Below, piece by piece: positions 12,761 to 24,910 of a stretch of DNA of 64,000 bases. The stretch covers positions 1,674,001 to 1,738,000 of the forward strand of contig KV748188.1 of NCBI GenBank assembly GCA_001692895.1, in the 5' to 3' direction. A model generated the notes under the pieces. The model was not told the DNA's origin. It searched no databases and saw only the letters and a program-made list of their open reading frames with translations. This DNA is from Cenococcum geophilum 1.58. Its lineage: Eukaryota; Ascomycota; Dothideomycetes; Gloniales; Gloniaceae. The position numbers were made by a program, and so were the translations under genes. Numbering within the stretch: the stretch's first letter is position 1; the number at the start of each line of letters is the position of its first letter.

Positions 12761-15700
12761 TATACTTTATCTCCCTCCTTAAGATCTAGTCCCTTAAATC
12801 TCTTAGCGTTATAGTACCTTTTTATTCTCTCTTATACTTTCTTTACTAATTCTATAAGGTTTATATAAAGATTTATTAACGTCTTTATTCTTTCTTTAGC
12901 TATACTACTTGTTTTCTTTACTTACTATAGTAATAATAATATTCTTAGCTTATATCCGTAATTCGCCCTAAATAATAATATGCCTATCCCTTTTTAAGGT
13001 ATTATATTATATATAAACTATATAACTAGTAATAGTAATACCTAATTATTCTATACGTAATTAATATAGTGCCTTAGATACTACTCTAGTGTTTAATTTA
13101 GTCTCTCTGTTTAACCGTCTATCTACAAATAATATATAGTAAAAGTTACTGCTCTAACTCCTTATTCTACTAAGAATACCTCCTAAAATACTGCTATAAA
13201 TCTTAGGTCTCTATCTAATATAATCTTATTTAGTACCCTATATTTTATAAACACTTCCTTAATATAAATTCTAGCGATATCTTCTACTAATATTTCTTCT
13301 ATATATGCTATAAAGTATTTCTACTTTATAAGCTTATCTACTATTACTAAAATCGCGTTATAATCTTATCCAGTAATAGGATTTCTTAACTTTAGTAACT
13401 TAATAATAAAGTCCTATAATATAACCTCCTATAGTCTTTCTAGTATTTTAATAGGTTGTAGCCCTCTATATAGCTTATACCTTATTAGTTTATTCCTTTA
13501 GTAATCTAAACATTCTTTTATAATTTTTCTTATTAAGCCCTAAATTTTATTAATAATATACTCCTTCTAAAGTCTTAATACTAAGCCCGTAGCTCTATTA
13601 TGTCCTTAAGTTATTTCCTTATAAAAATCCTCTATAAAGTGTTTTGCTATACTTCTTAGAATATACTTTACTTCTTAGTTCTTATATATATCCATCTATA
13701 AATCTTCTAGTTATACTTTTAGAATTCTCTATACCTAAAAGCTTTTTAGTAATTTATAAACTTTTTCTAGTCCTTCCTAAGTTGCTATAATTTTTAGATA
13801 ATTATATTTAATTAATCCGTCTATGTCTTTTCGCAGTAAAGCCCCTAATAGCTTTTTGTTATTTTATAGTTTAGCCCTTTAGCTTAGAGCGTCTACTTGT
13901 GTATTATCTATACCCTTAATATACTAAATCTTAAAATAGTATTCTGTAAGTATCTCTGCCCATTTAACCTGTTTTTAATTAAGTTCCTTTATTATTAGGA
14001 ATCCTATTAGGTTCTTATAATCTATTTTAACTATAAATAGTTTTTTTTATACCTTATAAGAATGCTCTTTATTTCTTTAGTGCTATAACTATACCTAATA
14101 ACTCCTTATTATAGATGTTATAGTTTAACTCTAGTAGTATTATCTTCTGACTGTAATATACTACTATCGGTATCACTTGGGGGGTACTGTAATTGCAATA
14201 TAAGGTAACTAGTTCTTGATTTCATTCGTGTTCTTCTTTTAGTCTACTTAAGGAGAGAGAAAGGGGTAGTAAAGGTCGGGCTATTTATCGGGCCGTAGGT
14301 AGTCAGGTGACCTACGCTACGCCATGCGGCCCCTGCCGCATACGCTCTGCGCGTAATGCGATTTACAACCTCTACTTATACAGATAACTACTAGGTGCTA
14401 TCTATTTTAATATTTTTATATAAAGCACGCCCCTAGTATATAGTCTAATATATCTATTTTTATAACCGTCTCTAGACCTAGTTAATAGATCTTAAGAACT
14501 AGCTCCTAGGTAAATAATTCCTTAACTTATTTAAATAACTCCTAGTATTCCTTCCCCTATACCTATAGTTCTTCTTTCTTTATTAACTGCGTAAATAGCT
14601 TAATATCCTTTAACTACTATGCTATAAACCTTCTGTAGTAATTATAAAACCCTAAAAACGATTTTAACTATATAACGTTCTCTAGTTCTTACTAATTCAC
14701 TATAGTCTTAATCTTTTTTAGATCTATACTAAGTTAGCCTAGTTTAATAATAAATCTAATAAAATTGGTTTTCCTAGTAAAGAACTTGTATTTCTTAATT
14801 ACTACTAGTATCTGTTCTTCTTATAGTCTCTTTAAAACCCATTTAACATATTCTCTATACTCTTCCTTAGTTATTAAGTAGATAATAATATTATTAAGAT
14901 ATACTATAACAAATTTATCTAAGTATTTCCCTTATACGTTATTAATACGCTTCTAGAATATTACTAATACATTTATAAGCCCAAATTGTATAACTAATAG
15001 TTTATATAGTTCTTCCTTTAATCTAAAGGCTGCCTTTTATTTATTGCCTTCCTTAATCCTAATCTAATAGTACGCCTATCTTAGATCTATTTTCGTAAAG
15101 ATTTACGCGTTGCCTATCCTGTCTTAGATTTCACTAATTAAGGGTAAAAGATATCTATCCTTTCTAGTAATACTGTTTAACTATCTATAGTTAATATATA
15201 GTCTTAGTTTACCATTCTTCTTTAGTATAAATAGTACTAAATAACCCGCTAATAACTGCGATAGTCTAATATATCCCTTTTATAAGTTTTCCTAAATAAA
15301 CTCTTTTAATACTCTACCTTCTTCTTTAGTAAGCTTATAGATTAGAAAAAACCTTAGACTTATTTCTAGTTCTAATTCTATTTTATAGTCCTATACTATA
15401 TACTCTAACAGCTTTTTACTCTTTAGTAACTATAGTTTCTTGCTATACTTATGGTATCTCTTTAGTATATAGCTTAATCCCTTTTCTATTTCTTTATAGG
15501 TCGCTCCTATTTAGTACTATACTAACTTAGCTTATTATTGCATCTTACGGCGTTAAGTATTTCTAATATTAACCTAACCTATAACCTAATTAATCTTTAG
15601 ATTATATTCCTGTAACTAAGGCATTCCTAGTACTACCTTATTATTTCCTAATAGTAATATATTAAAAGACATTTTAATTTATCTCCCTTTAATAGTTAAC

Positions 15701-16975
15701 TAAATAGGTCCTATTTTAGATTAATAATCCCTCCTCTATAGGCTATTAGATCTCCTAAAATTATTACTAATAGGTAAGGTTACTCCTTCTATCTATGCGG
15801 TAATCTTATTCTCTTAACTACTACTAATAAAATATGGTTCCTTATTACTCTACTATCTATTAGTACTTTAAACTACTAATCTTACTATTTAACTTGTAAA
15901 TTTAGGTATTATCCTTAAATTCCTTTAAGGGTCTAAGGCTTTATTACTAGTTTCCTCTAGTTTTATAGGCCTCCACTTTTCCTAACTATTAGCTGCTTAA
16001 TCCTATTTATACTTAGTCTACTTTTAGCCAATACTTAGTTTGCTTTTTATCTTTAATATACTATAGATACATATTCTTTAGGCATTCCCACTACTATTAT
16101 CTATCTAGGCATTTTCCGGTAAGGAATCTTCCTAGCTAAAGTATTAAGTCCCCTTATTTTTAAACTTCTATTAGGTACTAACTATATATATACCTAACAT
16201 TTTAACATTTTACCTTATCTAGTGCCTAATATATCCTTACTAGGTATTTCTAGTTCTTATCTTTAGGTACCCTATATATATTATACGCATTATTTATATA
16301 TATAATCTATACTAATATATAGTATACTTAGTGTCTTAGGTTAACTCTTAGCTTGTCTTTATCCTTAAGTTTAAACCTTTCTTATATTAATCTAAGTATT
16401 ACAACTTTGTTTATAGGTACTAAAATTTACCTCTTACTTCTCTAGTCCTCTAATTACTCCTCTAGATCTTTTAACATTATAATTAAGGCTCCCTTAATAT
16501 AACTTATAGCCTTTTCCGTAATTAAGTGGTTTTAGATAACTTTTTTATTTAACTATATATAGAAATCTTCCCACTTATTATTATGCCTTTGCCTATACTA
16601 CTTTTAGTATAGCTACTAAAGTATATACAACTTATCCGTAAGGAAGTATCTCCTTATTACTATATTATAATAGCCCTTTATATATTATTCCTTAAACCTA
16701 ATTAGAATTCCTAAATCCTTTTTATTTTCTAATTTGGTAAGCCACTTAGCTCTTAATATACTTACTTTAGGCCTATTAGTAATTCTATATATAGGTGCTC
16801 TATCCCTTATATATCTTAATGTACTAGATCTCTTATTTAGTTTCTACTCTTACTATAAGGTAATTCTTGCTCTGAATTCCTCTATAGTTTCTTTTCTTTT
16901 ACGTCTTATAAGTAGATCCTTAAAGTATTCTTACTTCTTAATCTTAGTATTAACTTTTTAATTTTTAGGCCGAAT
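12761..16975 (-). pseudogene. Element X pol: protease, RT, RNase H, integrase core
   Basis: Minus-strand pol aligned over its length with Y (18500-22470). The retropepsin region is near 15850. RT has the box Tyr-Leu-Asn-Asn-Ile-Ile-Ile-Tyr (about 14875-14900; Asp-Asp changed to Asn-Asn). RNase H lies around 14350-13950, interrupted by a 222-bp insert at 14165. The integrase core keeps Asp in the Asp-Phe-Ile motif (about 13420) and in Leu-Asp-Arg-Asp (about 13220), and keeps the Glu of the Gln-Thr-Glu-Arg motif. The frame stops at 16975, where Y begins, with the duplication CGAAT. Confidence 0.75.
14165..14386. mobile_element. 222-bp solo-LTR-like insertion in X pol
   Basis: The matching stretch of Y (around 19905-19925) lacks this block. 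It is flanked by ACTAC on both sides (14160-14164, 14387-14391), a 5-bp duplication as LTR elements make. It begins TATCGGTATCA and ends TATACAGATA. If the terminal TA pairs are RIP-changed TG and CA, as in other LTRs here, it is a solo LTR. The ends also form a weak inverted repeat (9 of 11), so a small TIR element is the alternative. The interior is more GC-rich than its surroundings and holds a CGTAGGT/ACCTACG hairpin. No second copy is in the window. Confidence 0.55.
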
Positions 16976-17399
16976 TGTTATAAAGCCTTATAGCAAGTAC
17001 TACAATAGGCTTATAAATAGGCTAGGTGTATAGGTAAAGTAAATTAAAGTTAACAACGTGATAATAACTAGTGGAGTAGTTGCCCAACAGATTAACTCTA
17101 ATTGTATTCTAAGAATTACTATAAGGAAAGGAACTATCTAGGTAGGGATTAAGGGTCCTTAGGTACACAACCGTACTCCTATAAAATCCTCCTTATACGT
17201 AATATACGTCTTATATATAAGGTACATAAGTTCCTCTTATCCCTTTTATTTAATATATGGCATATTATATAACCTTAGTTACTATTCCTCGTTATATAGT
17301 TCTATTAGCTTTATTCTAAACTATACTTAAATTAACTAACTAGCTTTTTCTAACTCTTCCCTAAGTAGTTATAGCATTATACTTAAAGCGTCCGTAACA
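16976..17399 (-). repeat. 3' LTR of element Y
   Basis: Plus-strand ends are TGTTATAAAGCC and GCGTCCGTAACA. Between about 17200 and 17270 it has a block (CTTATATATAAGGTACATAA onward) that is absent from the LTRs of X and Z, which carry TAGATTCTATAG-type repeats there. Y therefore belongs to a distinct LTR subfamily. Confidence 0.92.
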
Positions 17400-20300
17400 C
17401 TATCTCCCTCCTCTTTATCTTTATCCTTAAAGATTCCTAATATCTTTAAGTTATTTACTAGAGGTATAATATCCGCCTAATTAATTTGGTTAATATTATT
17501 GCTTATAATACCTAAAGCAATTTCTTCCTTACATGCCCAACGTCGTGCTCGCACCGTTGCTGTAATATTGTCTCTTAGTAAGATTATACTATCTCTATAC
17601 TCTTATTGTTTAAAAGAGGGGTTAGTCTATATTGCGTTGGTAAACCCATCTTCGCAATAACCGTCCTCTTACTTAGAGTATACTAAAGTAAATATTTATT
17701 TATTTTATAACGTTTGCTCTACTTCTAATACTAAGTATACGCGACCTATTACCCTTAATAGTCGTCTAGTTCCCTAATTAATTTGTCTTAGGGTCTCGTA
17801 TTTAATCTACTACTGCGCGGCTAGATAGTAAATTGTCTTAAGCCCTTACTAAGTTGGAACGTTCTTGTAATGCGGAACAGAAGGCCCTAAATGCTTACAT
17901 CGTAGCATCTACTTAGCTACTTCGTCTTAAGGAGGTCCGTAAAAAGGTTTGTTTTAAGGAGTAGAAACTTATAAAATAAGGCCTATAGGAACTTAGTAAT
18001 AAAAGGACGGACTCCCTTTTAGCTAAGAAGGAAATAGATCTAAGTAGTTTAGCAACTACTTTTCTTAGGTCCCCCTTAAGTAACTTATTCTTCGGCGATT
18101 CTTCTTTATTAATACTACCTAACCTAATCTCTTTTAATACTCCTATACCTTTTTTATAGCGTTCTTTAAATTTTATAGTAGCTCTTAGGTAGTCTTAGTA
18201 TAGCCTATCCACTTAACCTTATACTATATTTTATTATTAACGTCTTTATAGCTAACGATCTTTAAAACTTACTATTTATCTTCTTCCTGTCCTCTATATA
18301 TGTCTACTTCGTAGGCTAGTAGCCCAACATTTCTATATACTGGCTCTAGTATTATAATATACTATATAGAATAGATTTTCATTTTAGCTAGTAGGTTTAA
18401 CTTAAACGTGACCGGTGAAATCTGTTATATAATTTTAAAAGGTCCTAGTCTAACGTAGTCTAACTTCTTACTTAGTCGTTAACTCTTAAAAAATTTGTAT
18501 AGTAGCTATACTTTATCTCCCTCCTTAAGATCTAGTCCCTTAGATCTCTTAGCATTATAATACCTTTTTATTCTTTCTTATACTTTCTTTATTAATTCTA
18601 TAAGGTCTATATAAAGATTCATTAATATCTTTATTCTTTCTTTAGCTATACTACTTATTTTCTTTACTTACTATAGTGACAACGATGTTCTTAGCTTATA
18701 TCTATAATTTACCTTAAATAGTAATATACCTATTCCTTCTTAAGGTGTTATATTATATGCAAACTATATAACTGGTAATAATAATACCTAATTATTCTGT
18801 GCGTAATTAATATAGTATCTTAGATACTGCTCCAGTATTTAATTTAATCTTTCCGTTTAACCATCTGTCTATAAATAATATATAGTAAAAGTTACTACTC
18901 TAACTTTTTACTCCGCTAAGAATACCTCCTAGAATGCTATTATAAATCTTAAATCCCTATCTAATATAATCTTACTTAATACTCTATATCTTATAAATAC
19001 TTCCTTAATATAGATTTTAGCGATATCTTCTACTAATATTTCTTCTATATACGCTATAAAGTATTCCTACTTTATAAGTTTATCTACTATTACTAAAATC
19101 GCGTTATAATCCTATCCGGTAATAGGATCTCTTAACCTTAGTAACTTAATAATAAAGTCCTATAATATAACCTTCTATAGTCTCTCTAATATTTTAATAG
19201 GTTATAGCCCTCCATATAGCTTATACCTCATTAGTTTATTTCTTTAGCAATCTAGATATTCCTTTATAATTTTTTATACTAACCCCTAGATTCCGTTAAT
19301 AATATACTCCTCCTAAAGTCTTATTACTAAGCCCGTGGCTCCATTATATCCTTAAGTTAATCCCTTATAGAAATCTTCTATAAATTGCTCTGCTATACTT
19401 TTTAGAATATACTTTACTTTTTAGTTTTCGTATATATCCATCTATAAATCTTCTAGTTATACTTTTAGAATTCTTTATGTCTAAAAGCTTTCTAGTAACT
19501 TATATACTCTATCTAGCTCCTCCTAAGTTACTATAATTTTTAAATAATTATACCTAATTAGTCCATCTATATCCTTTCGCAGTAAAGCCCCTAATAGCTT
19601 TTCGTTGTTTTATAGTTTAGCCTTTTAACTTAGAGCATCTGCTCGCGTGTTATCTATACCCTTAGTATACTAAATCTCGAAATAGTATTCTATAGGCATC
19701 TCTGCCTATCTAACCTATCTTTAGTTAAGTTCCTTTATTATTAGGAATCCTATTAAGTTTTTATAATCCGTTTTAACTATAAATAGTTTCTCTATCCCTT
19801 ATAAGAATACTCTTTATTCCTTTAGCGCTATAACTATACCTAATAACTCCTTGTTATAGATGTTATAGTTTAACTCTAGTAGTATTATTTTCTAACTATA
19901 GTATGCCACTAGGTACTATCTATTTTAATATCTTTATATAAAGTATACCCCTAGTATATAGTCTAATGCGTCTATTTTTATAACTATCTCTAGACCTAGT
20001 TAATAAATCTTAAGAACTGGCTCCTAGGTAAACAATTCCTTAACTCTTTTAAAGAGTTCTCTTTATTCCTCCCCCTATGCCTATAGTTCTTCTTTCTTTA
20101 TTAATTACGTAAATAGTTTAATGTCCTTTAACTATTGCGCTATAAACCTTCTATAGTAATTACAAAACCCTAGAAACGATCTTAACTATATAACATTCTC
20201 TAGTTCTTACCAATTTACTATAGCTTTAATCTTCTTTAGATCTATACTAAGTTGGCCTAGTTTAATAATAAATCTAATAAAATTGGTCTTCCTAGTAAAG

Positions 20301-22470
20301 AACTTGTATTTTTTAATTNCTACTAGNATCTATTNTTCNTATAGTCTCTTTAAAACCNATTTAANNTATTCNNNNTANTCTTCCTTAGTTATTAAGTAGA
20401 TAATAATATTATTAAGATATACTATAATAAATTTATCTAAGTATTCTCCTAATATATTATTAATACGCTTTTAGAACGTTACTAATACGTTTATAAGCCT
20501 AAATTGTATAACTAATGGTTTATACAGTCCTTCCTTTAACCTAAAGGCTGCCTTTTATTTGTCGCCTTCCTTAATCCTAATTTGATGGTACGCCTATCTT
20601 AGATCTATCTTTATAAAGATTTACGCATTACCTATCCTATCTTAGATCTCGCTAATTAAGGGTAAAGGATACCTATCCTTTTTAGTAATGCTGTTTAACT
20701 GTCTATAGTTAATATATAGCCTTAGTTTACTATTCTTCTTTAATATAAACAGTACTGGATAACCTGCTAATAACTGCAATAGTTTAATATATCCCTTTTA
20801 TAGATTTTCCTAGACAAACTCTTTTAATACTTTACCTTCCTCTTTAGTAAGCTTATAGATTAGAAAGAACTTTAAACTTATTTCTAGTTCTAATTCTATC
20901 TTATAGTCCTATACTATATATTTTAACAGCTTTTCACTTTCTAGTGACCATAGTTTCTTACTATACTTATAGTATCTCTTTAGTACGTAGCTTAGCCTTT
21001 TCTCTATTTCTTTATAGGTCGCCCTTACTTAGTACTATACTAACTTAGCTTATTATCGCATCTTACAGCATTAAGTATCCCTAATATTGACTTAACCTAT
21101 AATCTAATTAATCTTTAGATTATATTCCTAGTACTGCCTTATTATTCCCTAATAGTAATATATTAAAAGATATCTTAATTTATTTCCCCTTAATAGTTAA
21201 CTAAATAGGTCCTATTTTAAGATTAATAATTCCTCCTCTATAGGTTATTAGATCTCCTAAAATTGTAATTAATAGGTAAGGTTACTCCTTTTATTTATAA
21301 GGTAGTCCCATTCTCTTAACTATTATTAATAAAATATAGTTCCGCGTTACTCTACTATCTATTAGCGCTTTAAACTATTAATCTTACTATTTAACTCTTA
21401 AATTTAGGTATTATCCTTAAATTCCTTTAAGGGTCTAAAGCTCTATTACTAGCTCCCTTTAGTTTTATAGGCCTCCACTTTTCCTAACTATTAGCTACTT
21501 AATCCTATTTATACTTAGTCTACCTTTAGCTAATACTTAGTTCGCTTTTTATCTTTAATATACTATAGATAAGTATTCTCTAGGTATTCCCACTACTATT
21601 ATTTATCTAGGCATTCTTCTATAAGGAATCTTCCTAATTAAAGTATTAAATCCCCTTAGCTTTATACTTCTACTAAATACTAACTATATATATACTTAGC
21701 GTTTTTATATTTTACCTTATCTAATAACCAGTATATCCTTACTAGGTACTTCCGATTCTTATCTTTAGGTACTCTATATATATTATACGCATTATCTACG
21801 CATATAATTTACGCCAATATATAATATACTTAGTGTCTTAGGTTAACCCTTAGCTTATCTTCGTCCTTAAGTTTAAACCTCTCTTATATTAACCTAAGCG
21901 TTACGACTTCGTTTGTAGGTACTATAATTTACCTCTTACTTCTCTAATCCTTTAATTACTTCTTTAAATCTTTTAACGTTATAATTAAGGCTCCTTTAAT
22001 ATAACTTATAGCCTTTTCTATAATTAGGTAGTCCTAAATGACTTTTTTATCTAACTATATATAGAAGTCTTCCCACTTATTATTGTGCCTTTGCCTATAC
22101 TACCTTTAGTACAGCTACTGGAGTATATACGGTATATCTATAAAGAAGTATCTTCTTATTACTACGTTGTAACAGCCCTTTATATATCGTTCTTTAAATC
22201 TAGTAAAGATCCCTAGATCCTCTTTATCTTCTAGTTTAGTAAGCTATTTAGCTCTTAGTATACCTATTCTAGGCCTATTAGTAATTCTTTATATAGGTGC
22301 TCTGTCCTTAGTACGTCCTAATATACTAGATCTCTTATTTAGTTTCTGTTCTTACTATACGATAATTCTTTATCTAAATTCTTCTATGGTTTCTTTTAGT
22401 TTACGTCTTATAAATAGATCCTCGAAGTTCTCTTGCTTCTTAATCTTAATATTAACTTTTTAATCTTTAG
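17400..22470 (-). pseudogene. Element Y pol with chromodomain, degenerate
   Basis: Minus-strand pol. The retropepsin motif is Leu-Ile-Asp-Ser-Arg-Val (about 21365-21340), where the essential Gly is Arg. RT has Tyr-Leu-Asn-Asn-Ile-Ile-Ile-Tyr (about 20410-20390). RNase H lies at about 20000-19700, then the integrase (about 19600-18550). The GPY/F module (about 18460-18380) and a chromodomain-like segment with Val-Gln-Trp-Ile-Gly-Tyr (about 18310-18110) follow. TAA/TAG codons are scattered through all domains. Ambiguous bases at 20319-20378 fall inside RT. Confidence 0.75.
20319..20378. other. Cluster of ambiguous bases (N) within Y reverse transcriptase
   Basis: Twelve N positions occur in about 60 bases (20319, 20327, 20335, 20339, 20358, 20365-20366, 20372-20375, 20378). 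This is the RT active-site region, which is nearly identical in X (about 14810-14880). It is probably a mapping or consensus conflict between repeat copies rather than biology. Confidence 0.9.
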
Positions 22471-24436
22471 GCCGAATACTACGTTCTCCTAGTAAGTCTT
22501 CTAGGTCTATATACCTGTCTCTTAGTCTAACTGCTATCTGCACTGCAGATTCTCTAGTCTATAAAAAAGCCTCTTACCTCTTACTTGTAGGTGCCCTTAT
22601 TTATACTCCGAATTCTTAGTTCCTTAAATTCTTTAATCCTAAGCTTACTTCTAATTTAAGCTTTACTCCTGCCTTAGTCTAACTAGGCTTATTTAGTATT
22701 CTTATCTTATCTTAAGAGTCTTAAATCTCACTCGTCTTATCTTAAGAATTTTGTGCTTATAGGAAACTCTATCCCGAGCTTATTTGTATATCGCTAAACT
22801 AAGATACTACTCTACTCTATTAGTTATCGTCTATTATAGGTCCTTAAGCTTACCTTATCTCGTCTTAAGAATCTTAGTCGTCTCGCATCTCATTTTAAGA
22901 GTCTTAAGCCTTTAGCCTTTTGCCTTTATTAAGTGCCGAAGTAGCTTACTATCCTACTTCTCTTATATCTTATAAAGCAATAGACATCGTGTCTAGTGGG
23001 GTCTTAATCCCTACTAATGTTCCCTATTTTATAGTGGAATTATCCTCTACCTCTTATATAACATCTTTAAGGTCTACATACTCCTAGTAAGCCGCCCTTA
23101 TCGCCTCATTATTATAAAATGTTTCGCCTTTATTAAATTCATCGTCTTTAATATCCGATTTGTAAACTGGTTTATTAATTCCTCTATATTCTATAGATTT
23201 TGGCTCCTATAGCTAATAGCTTACGCCATACTTAGCGTCCTTATAAATTTGGCATGCGTTATTATAACAAAACGCGAAACTTTTAATTAAACATTTTCTT
23301 GTTCCTCGCAGTTTACTATTATCCCTTTATATGTATATATCTCCTACCGTTAATCTAGTTCCCTTTATTATATAGTAATTCTAACTATCTTTATAATCCC
23401 TCGCGAAATAACCTTATTTCCCGTAATTTATATAAGCCCTATCTCTAAACTACTAATTTTGCTATAGAGTCCGCCTAAACGTCTTCTACTGCTAAGATCC
23501 CTAGTTTAGCCTTTGCTCTTTAGTTCTATAATTACTAGATCCTTAACCTCTAGGTTTTTATAGTTTCTTACTCTATCTCTTATAGGCTTCTTTAGTACTA
23601 CTTAGGTCCATTAGCTCTACGCTATACTATAGTTTTTAACATAGCTTTAGTTATTACGTACTTTACGCCTTATATAACTATAAAACTTTATCTTAACCTC
23701 TCTTAGTCTATTCCCTTTAGTAAATCTAATTATTAATCTTAATTGCCTAACCTACTAACTCCTATAGGGTGTCCGTATCTTCTATTAGGATAATTACGTC
23801 CTAGACTTTAGCCTTAAATCCTTATTTATACTATGCTATAAGCGCCCTATTATTCCACTCTATTTATATTACTAGTGTCTAAAACTACGTTATGTATTTA
23901 ATTATTAAGGTTCGTTATATAATATCTTAGAGTTTTCTTTCTACCGTGGTTACTGCCTCTAGGTCTCTAAATATTTGTATAAGTTATTTTATAAATCCGT
24001 TCTAGCTTAAGAATATAAACCGTACCTCTTAGTTTATAGTTATTATTCCATTTACCTAGATTTCTATAAGGTAAGGCTTAAACCATTTAAGTGCCCTCCT
24101 TATTAAGAATAATCCTACGTACGCTATTTAATCTATAGGTATTACCAGCTTAGCTCCTTTCTGCGCTATCTTAAAGTGCATTTATATAAGGAACCCTTTA
24201 AGCTTTAATCTTTCTCCTAAGAATCTTTTAATTAATAGTAACTTAACCTTTACTACGCCTATCCTGTTAATCCTAGTTTTAAGTGCTATATTATTTTCCG
24301 TTAACTAGTTAACTATCTCTTATAGTTATCTAACCGTTATAGGTTGCTATAAGTTAGTATCTACCATACTAGTGTCACCTAACCTTAAAGTAGTTGCCGC
24401 CGTTAACGGCGTTGTGGTGGCTGCTTTCGGTGGCAT
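22471..24436 (-). pseudogene. Element Y gag, degenerate
   Basis: The start is the minus-strand ATG at 24436 (Met-Pro-Pro-Lys-Ala-Ala-Thr-Thr). X (33311) and Z (62005) have the same opening, except that the third codon differs in X. A zinc knuckle lies at about 23435-23385, where the Cys and His positions read Tyr (Ile-Asn-Tyr-Gly-Lys...Gly-Tyr), so nucleic-acid binding would be lost. The C-terminal half is rich in Asp, Ser, Lys and Gln. It probably ran into pol without a long gap. Stops are TAA/TAG. Confidence 0.75.
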
Positions 24437-24481
24437 ATAATTTAACTTTCTATATTTAATACTGTAACTAGGTAGTAATTA

Positions 24482-24905
24482 TGTTATAAAGCCTTGTAGT
24501 AAGTACTATAATAGGCTTATAAATAGGCTAGGTGTATAGGTAAAGTAAATTAAAGTTAATAACGTAATAATAACTGGTGGAGTGGTTGCCTAATAGATTA
24601 ACTCTAATTATATTCTAAGAATTACTATAAGGAAAGAAACTATCTAGGTAGGGACTAAGGGTCCTTAAATACACAACCGTACTTTTATAAACTCCTCCTT
24701 ATACGTAATATACGTCTTATATATAAGGTATATAAGTTCCTCTCGTCCCTTTTATTTAATACGTAGTATATTATATAACCTTAGTTACTATTCCTCGTTA
24801 TATAGTTCTATCGGCTCCATCCTAAACCGTACCTAAATTAACCAACTAGCTTCTTCCGACTCTTCTCCAAGTAGTTGTAGCATCGTACTTAAAGCGTCCG
24901 TAACA
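24482..24905 (-). repeat. 5' LTR of element Y
   Basis: 424 bp with the same ends and the same subfamily block as 16976-17399. The bases between it and gag (24437-24481) include ACTAGGTAGTAATT. This sequence is conserved beside the 5' LTR of X and Z, so it is a candidate primer-binding region, but it does not match the usual TGG start for a tRNA 3' end. Confidence 0.92.
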
Positions 24906-24910
24906 CAAAT

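Larger units (their letters stand above)
16976..24905 (-). mobile_element. Ty3/gypsy chromovirus Y, complete, nested inside same-family X
   Basis: Y has 424-bp LTRs (16976-17399, 24482-24905) and lies between CGAAT (16971-16975) and CAAAT (24906-24910). I read this pair as a 5-bp duplication with one G-to-A RIP change. Gag starts at 24436 and pol runs down to the 3' LTR. On the left, X pol sequence ends exactly where Y starts. On the right, X gag sequence starts immediately. Y is the only complete family member here without large insertions and serves as the reference for X and Z. Confidence 0.92.

Noticed and set aside
16734-16961. Open 75-codon hydrophobic plus-strand frame.
   Set aside because: Antisense to X gag-pol; the same region of Y gives no such frame.
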